Below, in pieces: positions 20,085 through 30,700 of a DNA stretch of 64,000 nt. Within the stretch, counting starts at the first letter, position 1; each line of letters opens with the position of its first letter. Source of the DNA: Puia dinghuensis. GTDB lineage: Bacteria > Bacteroidota > Bacteroidia > Chitinophagales > Chitinophagaceae. The stretch is taken from contig NZ_BMJC01000006.1 of NCBI RefSeq assembly GCF_014642875.1, forward strand, positions 124,001-188,000. The letters are read 5' to 3'. The position numbers were made by a program, and so were the translations under genes. The notes under the pieces are model-generated. The model worked only from the letters and a program-made list of their open reading frames with translations. It had not been told where the DNA came from and ran no database searches.

Positions 20085-21308
20085 TTATTGCTTATACCAG
20101 AACGTCATCTGACTGAGGTTTATATAACCGGAATTATCCACATCACTGACGAACCGGACAATGAGGAACCGCACCGGAGGTGGGTTACTGTTCAACAAGG
20201 CATCGTATGGAGCGATCCCATCATCGGTGCGGGTAAAGTCTCCCAGTTCAGCCCATCCCTTAGCCGTCATATCCGCCTTCCACCCACTGTTACCCGGCAG
20301 CAGCGAGCTGATCGCTCCGGTCGTATCTGCGATGCCCCATACTTCAAACTCCTTGGGATTATGGCAGCAGTTGCGCCCTATTTCTTCTACTTTCACCAGG
20401 TTATTGTAAGTCGCTCCCATGTCCATCGTTATCGTCCCCGGCAAGGGCGGATTGCCGCTGCCGTCGGAATGGAAGATGTTCGGATAACCCTTTGGCGTCA
20501 TCGTTCCATCCCATATCTGTGGCAGGGATGTACCGAATCCGGCTACGAGGTCATGCGGAAGGTTAACCGCCTTGAACAAGCTCTTGTTACACATGATGAT
20601 CCGGTAGATGGACGGCACCGTATCGACATGGGTAGTGATGAAGGTGTCGATCGCCCCACGGACGGGAATATAGGAAGATTGGTAGACGACAGGGGTACCG
20701 TGATGATAATCGGTGATCAGGACGCTGTCCACGGCCGGTGGAAGCACCTTTTGTTCCGCATTCCCCTGCATGTTCGTGTAATTGATGGTCGTTGTGATAT
20801 TGATGGTATCGGGCGCCACGAATTTCAGCACCAGGAAGCTGTCGCTGGTGTATATATAGGGTGTATCCCGGTTGATCGGTCTGTTGATCAGGCTGGCCTG
20901 GTAAATGCTGCCATACGCCCGGGCATTGTCAATTTCCGTCGAGATCGACTTGTTGCCTGCGTTGTCATAAGAATTGATAAAGAAGGTATAGGTATACTCC
21001 TGCAGCTTGCTGATGAGGCATTTGACCGTGTCTGCCGGATTATGGCTGGTAGCAGGCACTGTCAATGAATCCGCATAGTTATTCCAGTACACGACATATT
21101 TGGCTACGCTCGGGTCGGCGCTGGGGTGCCAGGTGAGTTCGAGCCGGTAATTACCGGGTAAAACCTGCGTCTGGTTAGCTGCGCCCGGATAAATGATCTC
21201 ACTACCCGCGAGGAATTTCCGGAAATCCGTCGGCTTCTTCGAGCAGGCGGCTATCTGCAACAGCAGTATCAGGAATACATATACGCTTATCTTAGTTCGG
21301 GTTTCCAT
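20085..21308 (-). CDS. DUF4998-type surface lipoprotein with C-terminal discoidin-like domain
   Basis: The 407-residue product has a lipobox (QIAACSKKPTDF) and begins with the DUF4998 signature (GSEIIYPGAANQTQVLPGNYRLELTW). It is followed by fibronectin-like repeats and a C-terminal region resembling an F5/8 type C fold (FDMGA-like TMDMGATYNNLVKVEEIGRN, PKEFEVWG, VRFLIVRFVSD). Proteins of this type occupy the SusE/SusF position and bind glycan at the cell surface. Its start overlaps the end of the upstream lipoprotein gene by 17 bases, and the GH95 gene follows after one base. Confidence 0.85.
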   Translation of the reverse strand: METRTKISVYVFLILLLQIAACSKKPTDFRKFLAGSEIIYPGAANQTQVLPGNYRLELTWHPSADPSVAKYVVYWNNYADSLTVPATSHNPADTVKCLISKLQEYTYTFFINSYDNAGNKSISTEIDNARAYGSIYQASLINRPINRDTPYIYTSDSFLVLKFVAPDTINITTTINYTNMQGNAEQKVLPPAVDSVLITDYHHGTPVVYQSSYIPVRGAIDTFITTHVDTVPSIYRIIMCNKSLFKAVNLPHDLVAGFGTSLPQIWDGTMTPKGYPNIFHSDGSGNPPLPGTITMDMGATYNNLVKVEEIGRNCCHNPKEFEVWGIADTTGAISSLLPGNSGWKADMTAKGWAELGDFTRTDDGIAPYDALLNSNPPPVRFLIVRFVSDVDNSGYINLSQMTFWYKQ

Positions 21309-22548
21309 AAATTGTGATTTCGTTCATGTTAAAATAATTATCCGTACCGCCCATGGTCTGCAAGCATTCGAAGCGGATATAGCGCACTTTGGGCAGCGTA
21401 ATGGACTCTGAGAAGTTGAACCCATTCAACCAGGTGGTGATATCCGCATTGGTGAGCGGATTATCCGCCGGCCGGGCCGGTGCATTGAAGACACCCAGGT
21501 TGATCCAGCCGCCGGGCGTCTTCTGTCCGAGCGCCGGCAACTGCGACGTATCGGAAGGCATCAACTCGTCCTGCGGCACATCCGCCCGCCCCCACATGAT
21601 CCAGGTTTGGGGCGCCCCGGAAGTCCAGATGAATTCATTATTGCCGCCAACACGGTCCCACACCATATACCGGCTGAGTTTGGCCGTCACGCCCATATCG
21701 AAGGTGAACCAGGCCGGCCAGATATACGACTTGGCAGCACTCGGCAGAATAGGCTGCTGTGTGTTATAACAATATTCCCCATAGTTGCCGTCCCAGAGGT
21801 TCGTCAGGTTGAAATAGCCATTCTGGTAGGCGAGTACATCCGTTGGTAATACGTACGGCTTGAACAGGCTCTTGGGCAATGGTATCTCATACAGCGGGTT
21901 GATGGTCTGCCATAATGTATCCGATATATTGTTGTAGGGATCGATGACATAGAGCCCGAACTTCTTTGGCATGGTATCATACCCACGCAGGCTGTATTGA
22001 ATGGCAAGATTGTTGGTGGTGTACTCGTTCTGGACGACGTCTTTGCCTGCGATGATCGAGTTCGGCAGCAGGGCTACGATGGTTACTGGCGATCGGGTCG
22101 AATCAGCGCCTGAGATAGCCACCCCCCCAAAATCGGGCTGCATCGCCAGCGTCCTGGCCACCAGTTGATACGGCGGTGTAAGCGGATGCACCGTCACCAC
22201 CACCGGATCGGATTGAACGTTGGCCCGGGATACCACGTATAAGGTGACCTGGTAGTCCTGGCTCTGGGCAAAGCCCTGCACCGTAATACTGTCCGAATAA
22301 TAAGATGATTTCGTCTGGCGGGTGGTGGTGTTATTGATCGGGTAGTTCGCTTGTACATACAGGATATTCTGCGAATTAGGCAGCGTATAGGTGATATAGG
22401 CGCCACCGTTGAAGTTCACAACCTTCACATTGGTTACCACCCCCGGCTTAGTCTTGTCTGTCGAGGCCGCCTCGTTGTAGTTGTCGCTTTTCTGGCAGGA
22501 CAGCACCGCCAGCAGGCACAAAAACGGAATAAATTGTTTCAATGGCAT
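21292..22548 (-). CDS. DUF4959/DUF5126/DUF5000-type surface lipoprotein
   Basis: The 418-residue product has a lipobox (LAVLSCQKSD), then the DUF4959-type opening (TKPGVVTNVKVVNFNGGAYITY), a middle DUF5126-like domain (VAISGADSTRSPVTIVALLP) and a C-terminal discoidin-like domain (WPAWFTFDMGVTAKLSRYMVWDR, PQTWIMWGR, RYIRFECLQ). This three-part layout is well known directly after SusD in Bacteroidota PULs. It is taken to be a surface glycan-binding protein, with binding most likely in the discoidin-like part. It starts 16 bases after the SusD stop and overlaps the next gene. Confidence 0.88.
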   Translation of the reverse strand: MPLKQFIPFLCLLAVLSCQKSDNYNEAASTDKTKPGVVTNVKVVNFNGGAYITYTLPNSQNILYVQANYPINNTTTRQTKSSYYSDSITVQGFAQSQDYQVTLYVVSRANVQSDPVVVTVHPLTPPYQLVARTLAMQPDFGGVAISGADSTRSPVTIVALLPNSIIAGKDVVQNEYTTNNLAIQYSLRGYDTMPKKFGLYVIDPYNNISDTLWQTINPLYEIPLPKSLFKPYVLPTDVLAYQNGYFNLTNLWDGNYGEYCYNTQQPILPSAAKSYIWPAWFTFDMGVTAKLSRYMVWDRVGGNNEFIWTSGAPQTWIMWGRADVPQDELMPSDTSQLPALGQKTPGGWINLGVFNAPARPADNPLTNADITTWLNGFNFSESITLPKVRYIRFECLQTMGGTDNYFNMNEITIYGNPN

Positions 22549-22564
22549 ATAATAAGTTTAGGAA

Positions 22565-24484
22565 TTACCAATAAGGCGTCTGCACCAGGTTGGGATTGGT
22601 CAACAGATCGTATTGCTGGACGGGGAAGAGATAATCCCGCAACCCGAAAAACGGTTGAAAGGCCGTATGCAGGTTGTAATAAGCGCTCATGGTCTTTGCC
22701 TTATCCTGCACGGTCCAGCCGATGAAGGGGTTCGCCAGCACAGCCTGCAGTTCTTTCCATCGCCGGAGGTCCCACCCGGCCTGCCCTTCAAAGGCCAGCT
22801 CGATGCGTCTTTCCTGGTGGATGATCTGCCGCAGCCCGGTCTGCGTATTGGGTTTGCTCGGGTTATTCGAATACGTGGCCCATGCCTGTTGGACGCCCTG
22901 CAGTCCGACCCGTGCCCGCACCTTGTCTATCCATTGATAGACATCGGAACCCGGTCCCTCCACTTCATTGAGACATTCCGCATACAGCAGCCACAGCGAC
23001 GGCAGCCGCATAAAAGGCCAGTAATAATTCTGTGAAGTAAATACGCTATTGGAAGATGCTGTCTGGTAGGGCACCAGTTTCCTTGGCCAGTAACCCGTGC
23101 TGTTGTAGCTGATCGGGTCGGCAGGGGAAGCATTGCCATTGACAGCGTTGATAACATTGGGATTATTATCATCCGTGTTCCCATAGCCGAACCAGTTGCT
23201 GCCGTCGAAGGCGATGTCGGCGTAATAACGCGCCTCGCGGTTGAGGTTACCCTTGTTGGTGTTATACCCTTTCGACACATAATATTGGTTGGCGGCGTCT
23301 CCCTGTACCACCGTATAGCGGTTGGAATAATCAAAGGTCTTGTCTTCGTTGATGGGCACCCCATTATTGGAGTAGAAGATCTCGGTCTCCCCCATCGGCA
23401 CGGAGAAATTCGACCAGAAATCGTACACGGTCGTCGCATCCGTCGTCACCCGCGGACAAGCCTGTATCTGGTAGCCGAAAGTCGTATTGGTCGTCCAGAT
23501 CTGTTCGGTATTCCAACTACTGTTCAAAGCCCCCTGGATGGTAAGCAACAGCTTCGTCGAATCGCTCATATGCTTCAGGCCGGATTGAGGGACGAACTGA
23601 TACAAGGCGGCGCCATTGGCGGTTGCCGCATCGATGGCCGCCTTACAGGCAGCGGCCGCAGTTTGCCACTTCGTAGCAACGGCAGCAGCGGACCAGAGCG
23701 GGGTCCCGTCTACGCCCTTCACTCCCGCATAATCGGGGTTGCCGTTGAATAAGGGACTGGCCTGGGTGGTCAGCACCTCCGCCTTTACGGCCAGGGCGAT
23801 CGCCTGGGTGATCCGGCCGTCTTCGGTGATGGTATTCTGGATAGAAGGTGGCAGATCGGGAATGGCCTGGTTAATGAGTCCGACCACATAGTTGAAACAG
23901 GAGTCCACCGACTGCTGCTTTTGACGTACCGCGGTGGTCGACGCATTCACGGGAAGGGCTACGTCGGCTATCGGGATAGGCCCATACATCCGGATGAGCC
24001 AGTAGTGATAATAGGCTTTCAGGAATTTGGCCTCGGCGATCCACCGCTTCTTATTATCCGCCGTCAGATCGAGCGGGAGGTTGACATTGGCCAGGAAGGT
24101 ATTACACCACCGGATAGCCTGCCACAGGTTAAGGCCCTGGTTATACCCGTCCCAGTAATTCATCAGCGGGTTCGGTACATTCTGTTCGCCAAGCAACAGG
24201 TTAAAACCGGCATCCTGCCCCGAACCGCGCAGACTGGCATTGCTGGGCAGGTCGGTGGGGATAATGACCTCGCCCGATGCTGTAAACCCGGGGTTGCGGC
24301 AGACATCCCCCAGCTGTTGCAGGCTGGAGTAACAGTTGCCTATCAGGTAGGCTTCCGTCTCGTTGGAATTGGCAAAGCTGCTGTTGAGGGTAGCTACGTC
24401 ATCCGGTACGACATTCAGGTACTTCTTACAGGACACAGCCCCAAGCAGCAAGGTGACGAGCGATATTTTGATGAGAATCTTCAT
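22565..24484 (-). CDS. SusD/RagB-family nutrient-binding lipoprotein, PUL 2
   Basis: The 639-residue product has a lipobox (GAVSCKKYLNVVPDD) and the helical SusD core: WQAIRWCNTFLANV, WIAEAKFLKAYYHYWLIRMYGPIPI, VKAEVLTTQASPLFNG, and a C-terminal RQIIHQERRIELAFEGQAGWDLRRWK. The longer length places it in the SusD subgroup with the PIPI motif. It partners with the SusC gene 4 bases upstream. The start MKILIKISL is supported by its signal peptide. Confidence 0.95.
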   Translation of the reverse strand: MKILIKISLVTLLLGAVSCKKYLNVVPDDVATLNSSFANSNETEAYLIGNCYSSLQQLGDVCRNPGFTASGEVIIPTDLPSNASLRGSGQDAGFNLLLGEQNVPNPLMNYWDGYNQGLNLWQAIRWCNTFLANVNLPLDLTADNKKRWIAEAKFLKAYYHYWLIRMYGPIPIADVALPVNASTTAVRQKQQSVDSCFNYVVGLINQAIPDLPPSIQNTITEDGRITQAIALAVKAEVLTTQASPLFNGNPDYAGVKGVDGTPLWSAAAVATKWQTAAAACKAAIDAATANGAALYQFVPQSGLKHMSDSTKLLLTIQGALNSSWNTEQIWTTNTTFGYQIQACPRVTTDATTVYDFWSNFSVPMGETEIFYSNNGVPINEDKTFDYSNRYTVVQGDAANQYYVSKGYNTNKGNLNREARYYADIAFDGSNWFGYGNTDDNNPNVINAVNGNASPADPISYNSTGYWPRKLVPYQTASSNSVFTSQNYYWPFMRLPSLWLLYAECLNEVEGPGSDVYQWIDKVRARVGLQGVQQAWATYSNNPSKPNTQTGLRQIIHQERRIELAFEGQAGWDLRRWKELQAVLANPFIGWTVQDKAKTMSAYYNLHTAFQPFFGLRDYLFPVQQYDLLTNPNLVQTPYW

Positions 24485-24488
24485 TACT

Positions 24489-27400
24489 TTAAAAGTTAAG
24501 GTTAAGACCTACATTGAATACCCGCTGGATGGGGTAACCGAAACCTTGTCCGGCCATCTCAGGGTCCCAAAGCTTGAATTTGCTAAAGGTGAGCAGGTTG
24601 AGTCCATTGACGTAGAACCGGGCATTCTGCATGTATGCTTTCTTGATCCATTTCGCCGGAAGGGAATACCCTACTTCGGCGGATTTCAGGCGCATAAAGC
24701 TGCCGTCCCGCATCCACCAGGTGCTCGTCTGTTCATTGTTCAGGTTTTCATATGTCGAGAGCCGGGGATACAAGGCATAGAGATTCTGATTTTCCTCGGA
24801 CCAGTGGTTGTCGGCATACGCCTTCAGCAACTGCGCATTGTTTATGAAAGGTGCGGTGCCGTAAATTCCGTTGTACACATCTATCTTGGAAGAGGGATTG
24901 ATAAAGAAGGACTCGCGTGCCAATCCCTGGAAGAACATGCTCAGGTCGATGTGTTTGTATTGCATGGAAAAACCGAAGCCATAGATGATCTGCGGGGTCT
25001 GCGGCAGGCCGATGGGCACCTGGTCATTGCCATCGATGACGCCGTCATGGTTCACGTCGCGGTATTTGATGTCGCCCCCCTGCGGCAATGGAGCATTACC
25101 GAAGTTCTGCTGGGGCGCATTGAGAGCCTCTTTGTTATCCACGAAAAGCCGTTCGGCGATATAACCAAAAGGCTGGCCGATAGGCTGGCCTTTCCGGAAC
25201 TCATAGGAGTCCGGATATTGCGGCTCCTCAGTGTAGACGACCTTGTTCCTTGTGGCCGTGAGATTACCCATTACCTGGAGGGTAAAATCCTTGGTGAGCG
25301 CCTTATTATAGTTGACGTTCAGGTCGATACCCTCCGCTGTGTTGATGCCTAGGTTGGCCTGCAGGTTGTTCGCCGCGGAATTCTCGATGCCCACCGACAC
25401 CGGGATATACCCGCGGGGGATCAGGACATCATAGCGGTATTCATGATAGATCTCGGCCGTGATGTTTAAACTCTTGAAGAAGGTAGCTTCTACACCCAGG
25501 TTAGCCTTTCTCGATCGCTCCCAGGTGACATCCGGGTTCGGGTAAGCCTGGATGGTAGTACCATACAGCGTGAACCCGTTGCTGCTACCGAAACTGGCAC
25601 GGGGGCCATACCCATTATCCGGCGTCACGCTCGACAGGTAGAAGAACCGCTGGTTGCCGATGTTATCGTTACCTACGAGGCCATAGCTGCCCCTGATCTT
25701 TAGGCGTGTGAGGATGTTGGCTACCCCACCCTGCCAGAACTTTTCGTTCGACACGATCCAGCCGGCGCCGATGGTGGGAAAGAAGCCATACCGGTGGTTG
25801 GGTGCAAACCGTTCGCTGCCGTTGTACCCGAAGTTGCCCTCGACAAAATACCGGCTGTCGAAGGAATAGGAGGCGCGGCCCGAGACGCCGAGGTTCCGGT
25901 AGGGAAGGCTGCTCAACAGATCGGATGCATCCCCGTATTGCGTCTGCTCCCTTGTCCCGATGACTGTCGCGCTTACCGCATGCTTGCCGAAATGCCGGTC
26001 GTAATCGATGGTTCCCTGCAGGTAGAGAAAGGTATATACCGTCTTCGTCCCCGGATTGTAGCTGAGAAACTCCTGTGCCTGTCCCGGCTGGTTGTTGAGC
26101 CAGTTCAGCGTATAGGCATTGGTCCGCGGGTCGGAGGTGGCGATGGAATAGTAGAAAGGTTTGTAACTCCGGGTGAGGTCGAAATAGGAATACCGGTTGG
26201 TACTGAAGATGCCATGGAATTTCAATCCCGGGATCAGGTCGATCCGCTGCGTCAGTTCGAACTGCGCCGACATCCGGGACTCGGAAAAGGTCTTGTAACC
26301 ATACATCAGATCGGCATATGGATTATCGAGATAGTTACCATTGACATTGGTATTATTGCCGAAAAGAATGTGGTGCGTCAGCAGGTTGGCGCTATCGGGG
26401 GGATAGTAAGGTGCGAAAGCCACGGGGTTGGCATGCAGCGCTTTTATATACAAGTCCGTGGCGAGACCATCCGAACTACTCGTGATGGGGCCTGTGTAGT
26501 CATTGAAATTCCCCCACAGTCTTACTTCTGCTTCGGTGGTCTTGGTGAGGGTGAGATTGATATTGGCCCTCAGTTGGTAATTCTCATACTTCATGCCCGA
26601 ATTGAAATTGTTCACCGGGTTCACCTGCAGTATGCCGTTATCGCGCGAATAAGAGCCGGCCATATAGTACTTTGCGAAGGGCGACCCGCCACTCGCGCTG
26701 AAGTTTGCCCGGTCGGTGGTAGTATGGCCCATGAAAAGCGTGCTCATCCAGTCGACCGCAGGGTGTAAATAGGGACTGCTGCCGGGCTGATGCGTCCATG
26801 TCTGGTTGGTGTTGTAGATACTGTCGGGTGAATACGGCGCCGTGTTCAACGGGTTGCGCGTTGTCACAGCCTCATTGTAGAATTTCATGTAGGAGACGGG
26901 GTCGGCCAGTTGTATCTTCTTTGTCGGCGATTGCACCGAGCTCTCTACCCGGATATTGATCCGCGCCTTGCCGATCTTCCCGTCCTTGGTGGTGATAAGA
27001 ATAACGCCATTGGCGCCTCGGGCGCCATACAAAGCCGCAGCGCTGGCATCCTTCAGGATGGAGAAACTCGCAATGTCATCCACCTGCAACCGCGCAAGAT
27101 CGTTCGCACTCAGCTCGATATTGTCTACCAATATCAACGGGCTGGCGCTATAGCCAAGAGTGGTGACGCCGCGGATGAAGAAGTTGGAATTGTCGAGACC
27201 GGGCTGGCCTGCACGTTGAAATGAAATAAGCCCCGCCACCCTTCCGGCGAGAGCATTGGTGAGATTACTGGCGGGGATCTTCAGGTCTTCCGGGTTCACC
27301 GACGTGACGCTGCCGACCACGGCCTCTTTCCGCTCTTTGCGGCCATATGCCGTTACCACCACCTCTTCCCCTGTATTGGCGGCGGGCCGCATGCGGATAG

Positions 27401-27707
27401 TCACCGTATGGGTTTCCTCGGTAACTGTGACATCCTGGTCGATAAAACCCACGTAGGAGAACTTCAACACGGCGTGTGGCGGCACATCCAGCACAAATTT
27501 GCCATGGATGTCGGTATTCGTACCGATGTTCTTTTTGCCGGCGATGACGACGCTCACGCCCGCCATTTCTTTTCCCAGGGAATCCACGACCGTACCCGTG
27601 ATCGTAATCGGCTTTTGCGCAAAGAGCGGGTGCGCACCCAAGAGAAGAACAAATAACCCAATAAGAGCTTTAACCATAAATGGCCCGCAATCGCATTTCA
27701 TATTCAT
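24489..27707 (-). CDS. SusC/RagA-family TonB-dependent outer-membrane transporter, PUL 2
   Basis: About 1070 residues. I chose the ATG at 27707; a TTG at 27713 and ATGs at 27701 and 27677 are alternatives, the last one starting right at the hydrophobic signal peptide (MVKALIGLFVLLLG, cleavage near PLFAQ). A CarboxypepD_reg domain (ITGTVVDSLGKEMAGVSVVIAG), the EEVVVTAYGRKERKEAVVGSVTSV segment, a plug (SPLILVDNIEL, KDASAAALYGARGANGVILITTK) and a barrel ending in an aromatic residue (VGLNLNF) follow. A strong promoter overlapped by an operator-like sequence precedes it, so it probably starts its own transcript despite the same-strand gene upstream. Confidence 0.95.
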   Translation of the reverse strand: MNMKCDCGPFMVKALIGLFVLLLGAHPLFAQKPITITGTVVDSLGKEMAGVSVVIAGKKNIGTNTDIHGKFVLDVPPHAVLKFSYVGFIDQDVTVTEETHTVTIRMRPAANTGEEVVVTAYGRKERKEAVVGSVTSVNPEDLKIPASNLTNALAGRVAGLISFQRAGQPGLDNSNFFIRGVTTLGYSASPLILVDNIELSANDLARLQVDDIASFSILKDASAAALYGARGANGVILITTKDGKIGKARINIRVESSVQSPTKKIQLADPVSYMKFYNEAVTTRNPLNTAPYSPDSIYNTNQTWTHQPGSSPYLHPAVDWMSTLFMGHTTTDRANFSASGGSPFAKYYMAGSYSRDNGILQVNPVNNFNSGMKYENYQLRANINLTLTKTTEAEVRLWGNFNDYTGPITSSSDGLATDLYIKALHANPVAFAPYYPPDSANLLTHHILFGNNTNVNGNYLDNPYADLMYGYKTFSESRMSAQFELTQRIDLIPGLKFHGIFSTNRYSYFDLTRSYKPFYYSIATSDPRTNAYTLNWLNNQPGQAQEFLSYNPGTKTVYTFLYLQGTIDYDRHFGKHAVSATVIGTREQTQYGDASDLLSSLPYRNLGVSGRASYSFDSRYFVEGNFGYNGSERFAPNHRYGFFPTIGAGWIVSNEKFWQGGVANILTRLKIRGSYGLVGNDNIGNQRFFYLSSVTPDNGYGPRASFGSSNGFTLYGTTIQAYPNPDVTWERSRKANLGVEATFFKSLNITAEIYHEYRYDVLIPRGYIPVSVGIENSAANNLQANLGINTAEGIDLNVNYNKALTKDFTLQVMGNLTATRNKVVYTEEPQYPDSYEFRKGQPIGQPFGYIAERLFVDNKEALNAPQQNFGNAPLPQGGDIKYRDVNHDGVIDGNDQVPIGLPQTPQIIYGFGFSMQYKHIDLSMFFQGLARESFFINPSSKIDVYNGIYGTAPFINNAQLLKAYADNHWSEENQNLYALYPRLSTYENLNNEQTSTWWMRDGSFMRLKSAEVGYSLPAKWIKKAYMQNARFYVNGLNLLTFSKFKLWDPEMAGQGFGYPIQRVFNVGLNLNF

Positions 27708-27740
27708 AAGCAAGTAATATTTGATAAATGGCTGTCTCTA

Positions 27741-27765
27741 CTGTACTATACTATACTATTCTACA
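27741..27765 (-). promoter_or_regulatory. Candidate GntR-family operator at the PUL 2 susC promoter
   Basis: The top strand reads CTGTACTAT, then a five-base insert ACTAT, then ACTATTCTACA. Outside the insert it matches the site before the regulator gene (34489-34508) at 19 of 20 positions. It has TGTA/TACA inverted ends and internal ACTAT repeats. It overlaps the downstream edge of the TATATTTG box, as expected for repression by steric block. Confidence 0.65.
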
Positions 27766-27793
27766 AATATAGAGATTCCCCCGCCTTTTCAAA
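27764..27793 (-). promoter_or_regulatory. Promoter of the PUL 2 susC operon
   Basis: On the minus strand TTTG (27793-27790) is followed after 18 bases by TATATTTG (27771-27764), matching the Bacteroidota -33/-7 consensus. The expected transcription start is near 27757, inside the operator-like sequence, which leaves a leader of about 50 bases. The -33 box overlaps the last codons of the upstream alpha-galactosidase gene. Confidence 0.65.
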
Positions 27794-30700
27794 ATATTTT
27801 AACAAAAATCTCTGCATCATTTCCATCCACTTTCACTTTCAATTGACCGCCATCCGATTGTACCGTCTGCCCGCCAAAAATTCCCCTGGCCTTCCTCATC
27901 CCCGAAACAGGAATACTGAAGTCCTTTGGGCTATTCTCAAAATTGACTACAGCCACATACACCTTCTCATCCTCGTTCTTCTCAAACACCTCTACGCCCC
28001 GGTTGCCGGTATTGGCAAACACCGGCCGCCAGGCTTTACCTCTTCCCACCACCGAAAGAACATCCCGCCTTTGCAACAGCTGCCGCGCCGTAGCCCGCCA
28101 CTTGCCGGCGGCGGAATAATCATCCCCCGTCATCAGTGTGCCCGTCACTAAGGAAGACACGAGCCTCGCCCGGTTCATACCCGCCGGCGCATTGGTGAAG
28201 ACGACATGATCGGCATCGACGAAATTGTATAGGCCGCTCTGCCACCAGCCATAGCCTGTGCTGTTTAATGTATATTCTGTATTGTCGATGGCGCTGAAGG
28301 CGTCGCAGGCGATGCGTCGCATATGGACATACCGCGCGGTGGCGATATTGGGACAAATTGCCGAATAGACCAGCATCTGCCCGCCGAGCACACTGTCGAC
28401 AAATGCCATTCCCTTGCTGAAGGCTTGCATCCCGGTGGTGACGGTGGGATCATAAAAATGATCGGCCTCCAATGCTCCATGGCCCAAAAAATCTATCTTG
28501 ATCATCTCAAAACCCAATTGCTTCAGCCGGGTAAGAACGGCGACGATGCGGTCGCGCGTTCCCGGATTCGTTGGGTCCATTGCCCTGCCACCATCCACGT
28601 CCATCACATGCCCGTTTTGCCGGGTCCAGGTTTCGGGATAACTGTGCGTTGAACCTTCTATCTTTCTATCGGATTTGCCCCAGTCGGCAAAAGGCGTCCA
28701 GTATATCCCGGGCCGGAAGCCTTTCTGGTGACAGTAGGTGATAAAAGTGTCCAGTTGGGAGGCGTTGACTAGTACGCCGCCGGGCGTCATATTATCCCAG
28801 AAAGCGTCCAGGTCGACAAATAACGTACGTTCGCCGTTTCGGAAACCCTTGCAGCTATCAGCGAAGAAATCGACCACGCCCTTTGCCTTCGCTAACGTCA
28901 GCTTATCCTGGATAGCCCCCCAGCTGTTCCACCCCATCGGTGTGGGTCTGTTCCAGTTGAAGATGACCTTCGGCGCAGCGAGGCTGTCCAGGTGAGCATA
29001 GGTCTCCATGCCCGTGCGCCAGTCGTCGAAATCGCCGATGAATACCTTTGCTCCCCGGCAAACCCCACCAACCGGACTAACTGTCCCATGCCCGATCTTG
29101 TCATGGGTGAGGACGGAATCTGTCCAGCCATTAGACACACTCAACGCTGAGAGCGTCGTATCATCGCTGCCTTGTACGCTTATTCCCGTTTTCCAGGTGT
29201 CCTGTTCCAGGCTGCCGATGACCAATCCCTGCCTGGTCGCGTCATTGTACAAGGCGGTGACTTCGCTGCCCGTGAAATCCGCTGTACCCATCGGCGCTGC
29301 ATTGTATCGCACCCACATATCATTGTCGAAGGGTACGAACAAGGCGCGGTTACCTTTAGTGGCGACGTGGTCCGCCACCAATGGTGACATATAGTTGCAG
29401 CCTGCATCGGTTTTCAGTTGCACCTCGGTGATAAAATAGTCCTTTCCGGGGAATACGTAGAACAATTGCTGCATCGGGCCATGTGTAATGGTATAGACAT
29501 TTCCTTCTGCCAACCAGGTAAGCCCTCCATAGTTGCGGCTGTCATATACCTCTTTTCCTTTACATAGGGCATAGGCCTGATCGATTACCAGCCTGCCATG
29601 AAAAAACACCGAATAAGTGCCTCTGGTCTTTTCGATAATGATCTTGTTATCCTTTCCAAACGGAATGGTCACCGGCGCAGTATCCACCGGCGTCAGTTCG
29701 ATCACCTCGCTGCTCATTGCCGTCTTCCCGGAGACATGCAGGCCAACCGTCATCAGATATTCACCGGTGAAAGACCGATTGTTCTCCGGCAAATGGGAAA
29801 CCGTACCGGGGTATAGATTGGTTTCCCTGACAACATATGTTTTCCGGGGATCGAGCCCCTGCAGGCGCACAGGAGTCCAGTTGGTGCCGTATGGCGGATG
29901 CAGGTTGTAGGCAAACACCACAGCATGATCCTTACTGCTGTCGGCATAGAGCACCACCGCCCTGTCGTTGTTATAGGGATCCACCAGCCGGTATTGATCA
30001 CCCTGCCAGACCAAGCCGCTGAGCCGCTTATAATTTCGGACGGCCTCCTGGCTGAAAGCAAGATCTTTACCCGATAGCCGCGCAATATCCAGGTCATACC
30101 CCATCCTGCCCATCATCGCCACGTCGGTCTTGAATTTGAGGGACTGATTGCCCCAGGAGGTAATATGACAGGCGATGGTTTTGGCAGGAAAGAAATAGGA
30201 ATATCCCCATTGCATAAAGATGCGTTCTATTGCATCTGTATTGTCGCTGGGCCAGAACTCGGTAAAATATCGCAAAGCGCCATAATCGGTGCGTCCCCCG
30301 CCCCCGGAACACAACATCATCGGCAGCGCCGGATATTTTGCCCGCAGCCTGGCCAATACGGCATAAAGGCCTTGCACATAACCGATGAACACGGAGGATT
30401 GATCGGCGCCGGCATAAGGGGAATAGGTATTGGTCATCATCCGGTTGCAGTCCCATTTGAGAAAGGCTATACCCGGATTGCGTGTCAGCATGTCGTCCAC
30501 GGTCTTGTACACGAAATCCTGCACGGCTGGGTTCAGCAGGTCGAGCACTAATTGGTTTCGAAAGTAATCCTCCGGCCGGTTGGGCAATTTCAATATCCAG
30601 TCAGGATGCTTTTCGTATAATTCGCTTTTAGGGTTGACCATCTCCGGCTCTATCCAGATGCCGAATTTTACCCCTTTTTCATTCGCGCTCTTCACCAGGT